Below the pieces are notes generated by a model. That model did no database searches, was not told where the DNA came from, and worked only from the letters and a program-made list of their open reading frames with translations. Below are positions 35,608 through 45,098 of a DNA stretch of 64,000 nt, one piece after another. The stretch spans positions 1 through 64,000 of the forward strand of contig SHZI01000001.1 of assembly GCA_009692345.1 (NCBI GenBank). The letters are read 5' to 3'. The stretch's first letter is position 1. Each line of letters begins with the position of its first letter. A program made the translations under genes and the position numbers. This DNA is from Gammaproteobacteria bacterium. Lineage in GTDB: Bacteria > Pseudomonadota > Gammaproteobacteria > Steroidobacterales > GCA-2729495.

Positions 35608-36954
35608 CTAACGGGGCAGCCCCGGGAACCCCCGCATCAGGCGCCGGAGGCCACCGTTGCCCATCTTTTTCATCATCTTTTGCATCTGGCTGTGCTGTTT
35701 CAGGAGGCGATTGACCTCCTGGACCGGCAATCCGGCCCCCCCGGCTATCCTCCGCCGACGGGAGCCGTCCACAATCGCCGGCCGGCGCCGTTCCCGGGGT
35801 GTCATGGAGTCAATGATCGCGATTTGGCGGCGCAACATCTTCGGCTCGATCTGTCCGGCGAGCTTGCCGGCTGACATACCCGCCGGCAGGGGCATCTTCT
35901 CGAGGAGGCTCTCAACGCCCCCGAGACCCGAAATCTGCTGCAACTGGGCCCGCAGGTCATTGAGGTCAAACTGCTTGCCGCCGGCCACCTTTTCCGCGAG
36001 CTTGGCCGCGGAATCATGGTCCGCCTTCCGCTGAACCTCCTCGACCAGGCTGAGTACGTCGCCCATACCCAGAATGCGCGACGCCATCCTGTCCGGGTGA
36101 AAGGTCTCAAGTTCGCTAACCGCCTCGCCCGTGCCCAGAAACTTGATGGGCTGGCCCGTGACGGTCTTTACCGACAGCGCTGCGCCACCCCGTGCATCGC
36201 CGTCGGCCTTGGTCAGGATCACGCCGGACAGGGCCAAGGCATCGCCGAACGCCCGCGCCGAGTTAACCGCGTCCTGACCCGCCATGCTATCCACAACGAA
36301 CAGCGTTTCAACCGGATCCGTTCTGTCCCGGATGATCCGGAGCTCCGCCAGAAGTTCTGCATCCAGTCGGCTGCGGCCTGCGGTGTCGATGATCAGAACT
36401 TCAAGCTGGTCTCGCCGGGCGTCGGTCAGGGCCTTCTCGGCTATGCCCACGGCACCCAGGCTGATCTCTCCCGAGAGAAACGGCACGTTGATTGAGGCTG
36501 CAAGGCGTTCAAGCTGCAGAATCGCCGCCGGCCGCTGTGTGTCGGTACTGACGAGGCCCACCCGCTTGCCAAGGCGATCACGAATGAACAGAGCGAGCTT
36601 CGCTGCCGTGGTGGTCTTGCCAGCTCCCTGAAGGCCCGCCAGCAGAATCACCGCCGGGGGCTGGTGCCGGAGATTCAGCTCAGCGGCACCCTGGCCCAGC
36701 GCCCGGGTGAGCTCCTCGTGGAGTATGCGAACAAAGACCTGTCCCGGCGTCAGGCTCCGCAGGACGTCGGCACCCAGCGCCCGCTGGCGAACCAACTCCA
36801 CAAAGTCGCGTACTACAGGCAACGCAACGTCTGCTTCTATCAGGGCGCGCCGTACGTCCCGAACTGCATCCTGAATGTTGTCTTCGGTCAGCCGCCCTCG
36901 GCCGCGAACCTGATCCAGAACACCGCGCAACCGTTCACTCAGAGTATTGAACAT
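35608..36954 (-). CDS. ffh: Signal recognition particle protein Ffh
   Basis: MFNTLSERLRGVLDQVRGRGRLTEDNI, GLQGAGKTTTAAKLA, VDSMAGQDAVNSARAF, Met-rich C-terminal domain. Confidence 0.97.
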   Translation of the reverse strand: MFNTLSERLRGVLDQVRGRGRLTEDNIQDAVRDVRRALIEADVALPVVRDFVELVRQRALGADVLRSLTPGQVFVRILHEELTRALGQGAAELNLRHQPPAVILLAGLQGAGKTTTAAKLALFIRDRLGKRVGLVSTDTQRPAAILQLERLAASINVPFLSGEISLGAVGIAEKALTDARRDQLEVLIIDTAGRSRLDAELLAELRIIRDRTDPVETLFVVDSMAGQDAVNSARAFGDALALSGVILTKADGDARGGAALSVKTVTGQPIKFLGTGEAVSELETFHPDRMASRILGMGDVLSLVEEVQRKADHDSAAKLAEKVAGGKQFDLNDLRAQLQQISGLGGVESLLEKMPLPAGMSAGKLAGQIEPKMLRRQIAIIDSMTPRERRRPAIVDGSRRRRIAGGAGLPVQEVNRLLKQHSQMQKMMKKMGNGGLRRLMRGFPGLPR

Positions 36955-37111
36955 GACGAACCTGCTTAAGGCCCCAACAGCCGGCCACAGAGCAAATTGT
37001 AAGCTGCCACGACGGTTTGTTAGCAGCCGCTTCCAGAGGACCCCGCCTTGACAGTGTCGCTGGCGGGTTGTCACCATCGTCACGTGATGACCGGATTAGT
37101 GGGGCTTCCCC

Positions 37112-38422
37112 TTGCCTGACGACGTCGCCCCAGGACTGCAGGTTGGCTTGCAGGTTGGCTTGCAGATTGGCCCGCTGATTGGCCTGCTGGTCCTCCTTCT
37201 GCTGATCTCGGCCTTCTTTTCGGGTTCGGAAACGGCGCTCCTGACGCTCAACCGGTATCGGCTGCGCCACCGGGCGCGGCAGGGACATCTGGGTGCGCGC
37301 CTGGCAGAGAAGCTCCTGGCCCGCCCGGACCGCCTGATCTCGCTCATCCTTATTGGCAGCAATATCGCCAACACACTGGCGACATCCCTGGTAACAGTGG
37401 CTGCGCTGCGCATTGGCGGGCCGGCGGGCGTCGCAGTCGCCAGTGTCGGCCTCGCCTTTGTGATCATGGTTTTCACCGACGTGATGCCGAAGACCGTGGG
37501 TGCGCTCCGGTCCGAGCAACTCGGCCTGCCTGCGGCGGTTGTCTACTACGTCCTGCTGAAAGTAACGCTGCCCGTGGTCTGGGTGGTTACCGCGATCTCC
37601 AACGGCCTGCTGCGGGTCTTTGGTGTGCGGGGAGACCAGATCAGTCAGCACAATCTTACTCTCGACGAACTTCGGACGATCGTCACCGACGCCGGGGCCC
37701 TGCTCCCTCGCCGACGGCAGCGCATGCTCATGTCAATCCTGGAACTGGAAGACATGACGGTAGACGAGATAATGATTCCGGATAACGAACTCATCGGGGT
37801 CGACCTGGACGACGACTGGCTGTCGATTGTTGACACCATCACCCAGTCGCCCCACAGCAGGGTTCCGGTGTATCGCGGTAACGTCGAGAACCTCCTGGGC
37901 CTCCTGCACGTGCGGTCGCTGGTGGGCGCGATGTCAGCCACCCTGAACCAGGCGGTCATCGAGAGTCTGATGGCGGAACCCTTTTTTGTCCCGGAGGGTA
38001 CTTCTGTGCACGGACTCCTGGTCCAGCTGCACCGCACCGGCCAGCGAACGGCCTTCGTGGTGGACGAGTACGGCGATATCCAGGGGATGCTAACTATCGA
38101 AGACATTATCGAGGAGATTCTGGGTGGGTTTTCTGCCAGCGCTGACACGAGCGACATGGACGTCCGCAGGGAAGGCTCCGAGGAGGCCTGGGTAGTAAAC
38201 GCCGGAATCAACGTCCGAGCCCTCAACCGGATGATGCATTGGAGCCTGCCCACCGACGGCCCAACCACGCTTAACGGACTCATTCTGGAGAAACTCGAGA
38301 ACATTCCCGCCAGCGGCACGCTGCTGCGACTGAATGACTATCAGGTCGAGATTCTGGCAATCGGCGACAATGCGGTGAGCACGGTGCGCATCAGGCCTCC
38401 AGAGCGGGCAGCATCCGCATGA
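37112..38422 (+). CDS. CNNM/CBS-domain ion transporter (CorB/HlyC-CorC family)
   Basis: SAFFSGSETALLTLNRYRLRH, DEIMIPDNELIGVD, FVVDEYGDIQGMLTIEDIIEEILGG. Confidence 0.92.
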   Translation: MPDDVAPGLQVGLQVGLQIGPLIGLLVLLLLISAFFSGSETALLTLNRYRLRHRARQGHLGARLAEKLLARPDRLISLILIGSNIANTLATSLVTVAALRIGGPAGVAVASVGLAFVIMVFTDVMPKTVGALRSEQLGLPAAVVYYVLLKVTLPVVWVVTAISNGLLRVFGVRGDQISQHNLTLDELRTIVTDAGALLPRRRQRMLMSILELEDMTVDEIMIPDNELIGVDLDDDWLSIVDTITQSPHSRVPVYRGNVENLLGLLHVRSLVGAMSATLNQAVIESLMAEPFFVPEGTSVHGLLVQLHRTGQRTAFVVDEYGDIQGMLTIEDIIEEILGGFSASADTSDMDVRREGSEEAWVVNAGINVRALNRMMHWSLPTDGPTTLNGLILEKLENIPASGTLLRLNDYQVEILAIGDNAVSTVRIRPPERAASA

Positions 38423-39758
38423 TGTCCCGAAGATTATCCGCCACGGTGATCGTGAGGCCCGGAACTGGCTGCTTGGGGGCATTTGCCCTTGGAATGACGG
38501 CGCGGGTGAAGCCAACCTTGGCAGCCTCCCTCAGACGCTCCTCGCCGTAGGCGACCGGCCGGATCTCCCCGGCCAGGCCAACTTCTCCAAATACCACCAG
38601 GTCCCGGGGAATCGGCCGGTCCCGAATGCTCGAGATCGTCGCCAGGAGGGCGGCCAGATCGGCTGAGGGCTCCATGATCCGAACCCCGCCGACGACGTTG
38701 ACAAAAATGTCGTGGGCGTGGGTTGCGATCCCGCCATGCCGATGCAGGGCAGCGAGCAGCAGAGTGAGCCGGTTCTGCTCCAGACCAATGGCTACCCGTC
38801 GGGGGGGGCCACCGCTGCCCTGGTCAGCAAGCGCCTGGACCTCCACCAGCAATGGCCGACTCCCCTGATGTACCGCGGTCACCACGCTTCCGGGCACCGG
38901 GTCACCACGCTGGGAAACAAACAGGGCTGATGGGTTACGGACTTCCCTGATGCCGCCTTCCGACATGACGAAGATGCCGAGTTCGTTCGCCGCCCCGAAG
39001 CGGTTCTTGACCGTCCGCAGTATCCGGTAGCGGCTTGCTACCTCACTCTCGAAGTACAGGACGACGTCCACCATGTGCTCAAGCAGCCGTGGCCCGGCAA
39101 TCTGCCCGTCCTTGGTCACGTGACCCACCAGAAAGACCGCAATTCCCGACTGCTTGGCGAGCCTGACCAGCAGCCCGGCGCAGGTTCGGAGCTGATTGGG
39201 AGAGCCGGGTGTGGACGGCAGGAGGTCTGTAGCCATGGTCTGGATCGAATCGACAATGAGGCATCCCGGACGGGTCTCCTGGACCGCGGCGAGGACCTCC
39301 TCTACCCGCGTCGTGGCGATGGCCGCCACGGACCCCAGATCAGCGCCAAGTCGCTGCCCGCGCAGACTGATCTGCTGGAGAGACTCTTCGCCGCTGGCGT
39401 AGAGCGTTCCACCCACTGTCCTGAGGTGCGCGGCCGCCTGCAGAAGCAGCGTGGACTTGCCGATACCCGGATCGCCACCCAGCAAAACGACAGACCCGGG
39501 CACCAGCCCTCCCCCGAGCGTGCGATCGAGTTCGGTGAGACCGGTCGAGACGCGCACAACGGTCTCGGTGCCCACGTCAGAGAGTTTCCGGACTGGGACA
39601 GTGCCCGGGGTCACTGCGGCTCTGGCCAGGCCGCTGGCCAGGCCGCTGGCCACCGGTTCGAGCGAATTCCAGGCGCCACAGGCGGCACACTGGCCCTGCC
39701 ATTTGGAGGTGCCAGCGCCACAATCGCTGCAGACATAGGTCTTGTTGGCTTTTGCCAT
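38391..39758 (-). CDS. radA: DNA repair protein RadA
   Basis: Zn finger CSDCGAGTSKWQGQCAAC, GGDPGIGKSTLLLQ, KNRFGA motif. Confidence 0.97.
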   Translation of the reverse strand: MAKANKTYVCSDCGAGTSKWQGQCAACGAWNSLEPVASGLASGLARAAVTPGTVPVRKLSDVGTETVVRVSTGLTELDRTLGGGLVPGSVVLLGGDPGIGKSTLLLQAAAHLRTVGGTLYASGEESLQQISLRGQRLGADLGSVAAIATTRVEEVLAAVQETRPGCLIVDSIQTMATDLLPSTPGSPNQLRTCAGLLVRLAKQSGIAVFLVGHVTKDGQIAGPRLLEHMVDVVLYFESEVASRYRILRTVKNRFGAANELGIFVMSEGGIREVRNPSALFVSQRGDPVPGSVVTAVHQGSRPLLVEVQALADQGSGGPPRRVAIGLEQNRLTLLLAALHRHGGIATHAHDIFVNVVGGVRIMEPSADLAALLATISSIRDRPIPRDLVVFGEVGLAGEIRPVAYGEERLREAAKVGFTRAVIPRANAPKQPVPGLTITVADNLRDIMRMLPALEA

Positions 39759-39892
39759 GGGCGCCTCAGGATTGAACTCGCAGCATTGTGGGCCAGGAAA
39801 GGCGCATTTTCGCGACGGGCAGCCCCGCGACCAGCCCGAAAAATACCACCCAGGTCTCACACCGCAAGCCCTGATCCGCATACTATTTTGTA

Positions 39893-42337
39893 ATGCTCTC
39901 ACAGGACACTAAACGGACGGGTCTGCCCAGCGAGGCTGCTCAGGCGGGGGTGTGCGCCGTTCTGGCCCTGTTCTTTGCCCTGGGTGGCGACCGGCTGGTC
40001 GGCATTGAAGGGGGTTTCTATGACCTTTGTCAGCGGCTGTCCGCCCGCCCAGTCAGAGCCCCGGTAGTCATCGTCAACCTCGATGCAGACACCAAGAATC
40101 TATGGGCACTGCCACGGCTGGATGACCTCATCACAAATCTGAAGGCTGCTGGGGCCCGGCTGATCATCCCGGCCACCCCTGCCCCGCCGCCAGCAGGGTC
40201 GGACGATGTCAGCCGGCTCCAGGCACTCCTCCGGCTCGAGGAGCGTGGCGGAGCGCTTCAGAGTCGAACCGAGCCCGGCCTTCTCAGCAGACAACTGGTG
40301 GAGATCGAAGCGCGAATTGCCCAGCAGGAACGCGTCGCCGCGGCGGTACAGGCAGCCAGTAACGTCGTCCTCGGCCTGCCAACCGCCGAAGTCCGGCCGG
40401 GGGGAACACCGGGAACTGGCATCTGCGCCGAGCGGGTCGCGGCCGCGAGTCCTCGCTTCGCCGTTCTTGAGAATAGCCGGCCGAAGACGGCGATGCTGGC
40501 ACCAGCAGCGGGGGTACTCTGCACTGCCGCCGCGACGGTCGGCCACTCCGCACTGCTTACCGACCGCGATGGCGTGGTGCGGCGTGCGACACCGGTCCTG
40601 ACCACAGATTCGGGCAGTCTTCCGTGGATTGCACTGGCGGCATTCGATCTGGAGTTCGGTGCGCCCCGCGCCGTCGGTAATCTCGCGCGTTTCTACCAGG
40701 CTCAGGCTGGGGCTGAGGGCTTTCCAGTGATCTCCGCCAAGGACGTGCTCAGCGGGAGGAGTGCCGCTGGCATCCGTGACCGCTATGTTGTGATCGGCAC
40801 CGCTGTCGGAGGACCCGCGGACAGCGTGCATACACCAATGGCAAGGGATGACGGAGTGGCCGTCCTCATCGCCACGGATCTTGCCAACTACCTGTCCCAG
40901 GAACACATCCGACGCCCGGGGTGGGCGCTATGGCTGGAGATCGGTCTTGCGCTCCTGCTGGCTGTCGGTGCGGTAATTGTCGGCAGGCTCAGCCTGCCCA
41001 AAGCAACACTCGTTGCCGCCTCGGGAATGCTGCTGCTGCTCGTGACCGAGTATCTGCTGATCAGCTATGCCGGTCTCTGGCTGCAGCTGGCGGGGCTGGC
41101 GCTCTTCTGCCTCACAGGAGTTGCAGTTCTGCAGTTCATCATGCAGCTGCCGTACCGCTCTGGCGCTAGTGTGGCCGCCGATACCACCAGGCTCAGCATC
41201 GACGCTGCGGGCACCGCTCAGGAGCTCGACCTGGGATTCTCAGTGCTGCGGCAGCAGCCAACCACGGAGCGCACCAAGCTGCAGCTCTATGAGCTTGCGA
41301 TGGAACACGGCAAAAAGCGGAACTATGCCAAAGCGGAGCGCGTGTTTCGCCACCTCGCTGCCAGGGATCCGGGCTATCGCGACGTGGCGGCGAAGCTCGA
41401 AAAGCTCTCCGGAGCCCGGGGGGTAGCGCCCCCGGCCCCCCGCGTTGCCCGCTCCCAGCCGACCGCACAGGAACTTCCGACTGCCCCATCTCCGGCGGGA
41501 CGGACTCTCGGACGCTACGAACTGGAGAGGGTCATTGGTCGCGGAGCCATGGCCACGGTCTACTTGGGCCGCGATCCGACGATCAATCGACGGGTGGCAA
41601 TCAAGACACTGCCGCTTGCAGAAGAGTTTGCCGAGAGCGACCTCGCCACGGCCCGGTTGCACTTTCTCCGGGAAGCGGAATCAGCAGGACGCCTCAATCA
41701 TCCCTATATCATCTCCATTCATGATGCAGGCGAAGACAACAACGTCGCCTATCTGGCCATGGAGTACTTTGAGGGCAAGCCCCTTAGCCATTACGCCCAG
41801 CTGGGCCGGCTCCTGCCTCCCAAGGTAGTCTTTGAGCTCATGGCCAGGGCTGCTGAGGCGCTCCACTATGCCCATACCCAGAACGTCGTCCACCGGGATG
41901 TGAAGCCTGCCAACCTGATGTACGACCTCGCATCGGACAGGTTCAAACTCACTGACTTCGGCATCGCCCGACTGACAGATGCCAGTCGAACCCGCACAGG
42001 GATCATCCTGGGGACGCCATCCTATATGTCCCCCGAGCAACTCTCTGCCAGCAAGGTCTCGGGTCAGACCGACATCTACTCTCTTGGCGTTACCATGTAT
42101 CACCTGCTGACAGGTGCGCCGCCATTCCAGGCAGACTCGATTCCCCTCTTGATGGAAAAAATCGTGCATCATCGGCATCGTCCGGTTGCCGAGATACGCG
42201 ATGACATCCCAAGCTGCGCCGATGCGATTCTGGAACGCGCACTCGCAAAGAACCCGACGGACCGGTACGAGGCCGGCAAGGCCATGGCATTGGCCCTGCG
42301 GGAATGTTGCAGTACCTTCCCTTCGGAAGTCCTGTGA
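39893..42337 (+). CDS. CHASE2-domain membrane serine/threonine protein kinase
   Basis: CHASE2-like region ending DRYVVIGTAVGGPADSVHTPM with TM helices; kinase GRYELERVIGRGAMATVYLGRDP, VVHRDVKPANLMYD, DFGIARLTD, GTPSYMSPEQL. Confidence 0.93.
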   Translation: MLSQDTKRTGLPSEAAQAGVCAVLALFFALGGDRLVGIEGGFYDLCQRLSARPVRAPVVIVNLDADTKNLWALPRLDDLITNLKAAGARLIIPATPAPPPAGSDDVSRLQALLRLEERGGALQSRTEPGLLSRQLVEIEARIAQQERVAAAVQAASNVVLGLPTAEVRPGGTPGTGICAERVAAASPRFAVLENSRPKTAMLAPAAGVLCTAAATVGHSALLTDRDGVVRRATPVLTTDSGSLPWIALAAFDLEFGAPRAVGNLARFYQAQAGAEGFPVISAKDVLSGRSAAGIRDRYVVIGTAVGGPADSVHTPMARDDGVAVLIATDLANYLSQEHIRRPGWALWLEIGLALLLAVGAVIVGRLSLPKATLVAASGMLLLLVTEYLLISYAGLWLQLAGLALFCLTGVAVLQFIMQLPYRSGASVAADTTRLSIDAAGTAQELDLGFSVLRQQPTTERTKLQLYELAMEHGKKRNYAKAERVFRHLAARDPGYRDVAAKLEKLSGARGVAPPAPRVARSQPTAQELPTAPSPAGRTLGRYELERVIGRGAMATVYLGRDPTINRRVAIKTLPLAEEFAESDLATARLHFLREAESAGRLNHPYIISIHDAGEDNNVAYLAMEYFEGKPLSHYAQLGRLLPPKVVFELMARAAEALHYAHTQNVVHRDVKPANLMYDLASDRFKLTDFGIARLTDASRTRTGIILGTPSYMSPEQLSASKVSGQTDIYSLGVTMYHLLTGAPPFQADSIPLLMEKIVHHRHRPVAEIRDDIPSCADAILERALAKNPTDRYEAGKAMALALRECCSTFPSEVL

Positions 42338-43158
42338 GCCTCCACACTAAATTCAACAACGTCCAGGTCTCCGATCCCGGTCGGGTCAGGGAGCACAACG
42401 AAGACGCCATTGGCGCCAATAGCGATACGGGCCTGCTCGTGCTGGCAGATGGCATGGGTGGCTATAACGCAGGAGAGGTTGCCAGCAGCATAGCCGTGCG
42501 CACCCTACTGGAACTGGTACCACCGGCCTGCGAGCGGGAGTCACGCAACGCGACGGACCCGGAAACCAGCCTGATGCGTCAGACCATCATTCTCCGGAAC
42601 GCTATTGCCCGTGCCAACCGGGTCATTTACCAGACCGCGCAGATGCAGCCCCAGTGCGAAGGGATGGGCACCACCATTGTGGCCTGCCTGTTCTACGACA
42701 ACCGCATGTCCATCGCCCATGTCGGGGATTCCCGGCTATATCGTTTTCGTCGCAATCGTTTCGAACAGTTAACGATGGACCACTCCCTCCTGCAGGAACT
42801 CGTGGCCCGGGGCTTTTACTCGCAGGAAGAGGCCGCGCGGTCCGCCAATCGCAACTACGTGACCCGGGCACTGGGGGTGGAGACCACGGTCCAGGTTGAG
42901 GTCCAGGAGGTCGAGGTCCAGGAAGGTGATATCTACCTGCTCTGTTCAGACGGCCTTCCCGACATGGTAGAAGACGCGGATATTCACTTAACGATCAGCA
43001 CTTTTAGTGCTAATCTTCCAATGGCTGCTCAACAGTTGGTCCAGCTAAGCAATGACCACGGGGGGAAGGACAATGTCTCGGTCATCCTTACTCAGGTTAT
43101 CGAGCCTTTTCCGGCCAAGACCAGCGTGTTCGCCCAGTTTCGGCACATCTTTCAGTAA
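42334..43158 (+). CDS. PP2C-family protein phosphatase
   Basis: REHNEDAIGAN, LADGMGGYNAGEVAS, AHVGDSRLYRFR, CSDGLPDMV, GGKDNVSVIL; GTG start overlaps kinase stop. Confidence 0.93.
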   Translation: MSLHTKFNNVQVSDPGRVREHNEDAIGANSDTGLLVLADGMGGYNAGEVASSIAVRTLLELVPPACERESRNATDPETSLMRQTIILRNAIARANRVIYQTAQMQPQCEGMGTTIVACLFYDNRMSIAHVGDSRLYRFRRNRFEQLTMDHSLLQELVARGFYSQEEAARSANRNYVTRALGVETTVQVEVQEVEVQEGDIYLLCSDGLPDMVEDADIHLTISTFSANLPMAAQQLVQLSNDHGGKDNVSVILTQVIEPFPAKTSVFAQFRHIFQ

Positions 43159-43209
43159 CCCGTCTTTTAGTGACCCCTCCTTTAGCAAGGTTGGACAGGG
43201 ATTCCGGTC

Positions 43210-43956
43210 ATGGCACGACTGCTTCTAAGCCTCGACGGGCAGGTTCTCGCCGAGTACAACGTGTCCAAGGAGAGGTACACGGTTGGCCGTCTTCAGGATA
43301 ATGACATTCGGATCGATAACCCCACGATCAGCGGACACCATTCCCTGATCATCAATATCCTTAATGACTCGTTCCTTGAGGACCTAAACAGTACCAACGG
43401 CACCTACGTCAACGGCCGGCTGATCAAGAAGCACGCTCTGCAGAACGGTGACGTCGTCACCGTAGGCCGTCACCAGCTCCGCTTTCTGGACGAGTCCGCC
43501 GACGAGGAAGACGAGTTTGCCAGCACGATGGTCATTGAACGTCAGGCCGGTGGTATGGAGTCGCTGGCCAAGGCCGCTGCCCTGTCGGCCAGCAGGCACG
43601 CGGATTCGAGTACCGGCTCAAACGGAGCTGCGCCCAGTCCGGCTACCGTTCGCCCCGCTGGCGCCGAACCCGCCGCCAAACCCCTGGCGATCGCGAAGGT
43701 TCAGGTTCTGAACGGGTCGTTTCAGGGCCGTGAGATCACGCTCAACAAGGCGCTGACGACGCTGGGCAGGCCTGGAGCGCAGGTGGTCGCGATTACCCGT
43801 CGCGCAGATGGGTATCACCTGGTGCAGGTTGAGAACAGGTCTGACAAGGATCAGCCAAAGCTCAATGGCCAGGAGCTGGGCGCCCGAGCTCGCAAGCTCG
43901 CCGACAATGACGTCATCGAGATTATTGGCATCAAGATGGGGTTCTTCCTGACCTGA
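43210..43956 (+). CDS. FHA-domain protein
   Basis: YTVGRLQDNDIRIDNPTISGHHSLI...EDLNSTNGTYVNGRLI; a second FHA-like segment at the C-terminus. Confidence 0.92.
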   Translation: MARLLLSLDGQVLAEYNVSKERYTVGRLQDNDIRIDNPTISGHHSLIINILNDSFLEDLNSTNGTYVNGRLIKKHALQNGDVVTVGRHQLRFLDESADEEDEFASTMVIERQAGGMESLAKAAALSASRHADSSTGSNGAAPSPATVRPAGAEPAAKPLAIAKVQVLNGSFQGREITLNKALTTLGRPGAQVVAITRRADGYHLVQVENRSDKDQPKLNGQELGARARKLADNDVIEIIGIKMGFFLT

Positions 43957-43976
43957 CACGCCACCACGGGCCGCCC

Positions 43977-45098
43977 TTAGTCCGGCGCCGTTTCCGCCTC
44001 GACGCGCACTGCCACCCGCTGGTTGATGCCCGTCATCAGCGTCCATGGAATGGTGCGGGCGGCGCCCGCAACCTCTTCGACGGTCGGGCCATCTCCCCAA
44101 AGGACGACCCGGTCCCCTGCCCTGGCCCCGGGCACGTCGGTCAGATCTATGGTCAGCATATCCATCGAGACGCGGCCGACCAGAGGCGCGAGCCGCCCGC
44201 CAACGGCCACCGGGGTTCCAGCACCCACATGCCAGGGATAGCCGTCGGCGTAGCCGGCCGCTGCAACACCCAGGACACTGGTGCGGGGGGCTACCCAGTG
44301 ACCGCCATACCCCACCCGCTGCCCCGCCGGGACAACCTTTACGGAAATGAGCCGGGTCTCAAAGGACATCGCCGGACGCAGTCCCAGTTCGCTGGCCGTC
44401 TTACCCCGCAAGGGCGACGCACCGAACAACATGATTCCAGGACGAACCCAGTTGAGGCCGGTATAGCGCAGAACGCCCGGGCTTCGGAGGGTCTCCGGCC
44501 ACTGCAGGATAGCGGCCGAATTGGCGACACTGACGTCCCCATCCCAGGTCACAAGCACACTACGGAAGCTCTGCAGCTGGGCGGGCGTGATCGGGTCTGT
44601 CGGGTCATCGGCACATCCCAGGTGAGTCATCAGCGTCAGGGACCGGACCGTCGGGGCAGACCGGAGCCGCCGGAGCAGCTCAGGAACCATGGCAGGCTCC
44701 ACACCCAGTCGCCCCATACCCGTGTCGACCTTGAGCCAGCACGCGATGGGGCTGGCCACGGCGGTCGTTTCCAGTAGCCCGACCTGCTGGCTGGAGTGCA
44801 CTACCACATCGAGAGCAAGGTCCGAGGCAGCGCGGATCTCTTCGGCCATCAAGCAGCCGCCGAGTATTACCAGGCGCTTCTGGATCCCGGCCTCCCGAAG
44901 CTGCACGGCTTCCTCCAGGCGCGCCACGGCAAAGGCCTCAGCGTTCTCAAGGATACGGGCAACCTGAATCAGTCCATGACCGTAGGCATTCGCCTTAATG
45001 ACTGCCAGTACGGCACAACCCGGGGCCAGCTCGCGTACCCGGTTGAGATTACTCTGCAGCGCTGACGGTCGAATGACCGCAACCGCCGCTGGCGTCAC
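43977..45098 (-). CDS. alr: Alanine racemase
   Basis: VIKANAYGHGL, KVDTGMGRLG, RPGIMLFGASP, GRVSMDMLTIDLTD. Confidence 0.96.
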   Translation of the reverse strand: MTPAAVAVIRPSALQSNLNRVRELAPGCAVLAVIKANAYGHGLIQVARILENAEAFAVARLEEAVQLREAGIQKRLVILGGCLMAEEIRAASDLALDVVVHSSQQVGLLETTAVASPIACWLKVDTGMGRLGVEPAMVPELLRRLRSAPTVRSLTLMTHLGCADDPTDPITPAQLQSFRSVLVTWDGDVSVANSAAILQWPETLRSPGVLRYTGLNWVRPGIMLFGASPLRGKTASELGLRPAMSFETRLISVKVVPAGQRVGYGGHWVAPRTSVLGVAAAGYADGYPWHVGAGTPVAVGGRLAPLVGRVSMDMLTIDLTDVPGARAGDRVVLWGDGPTVEEVAGAARTIPWTLMTGINQRVAVRVEAETAPD

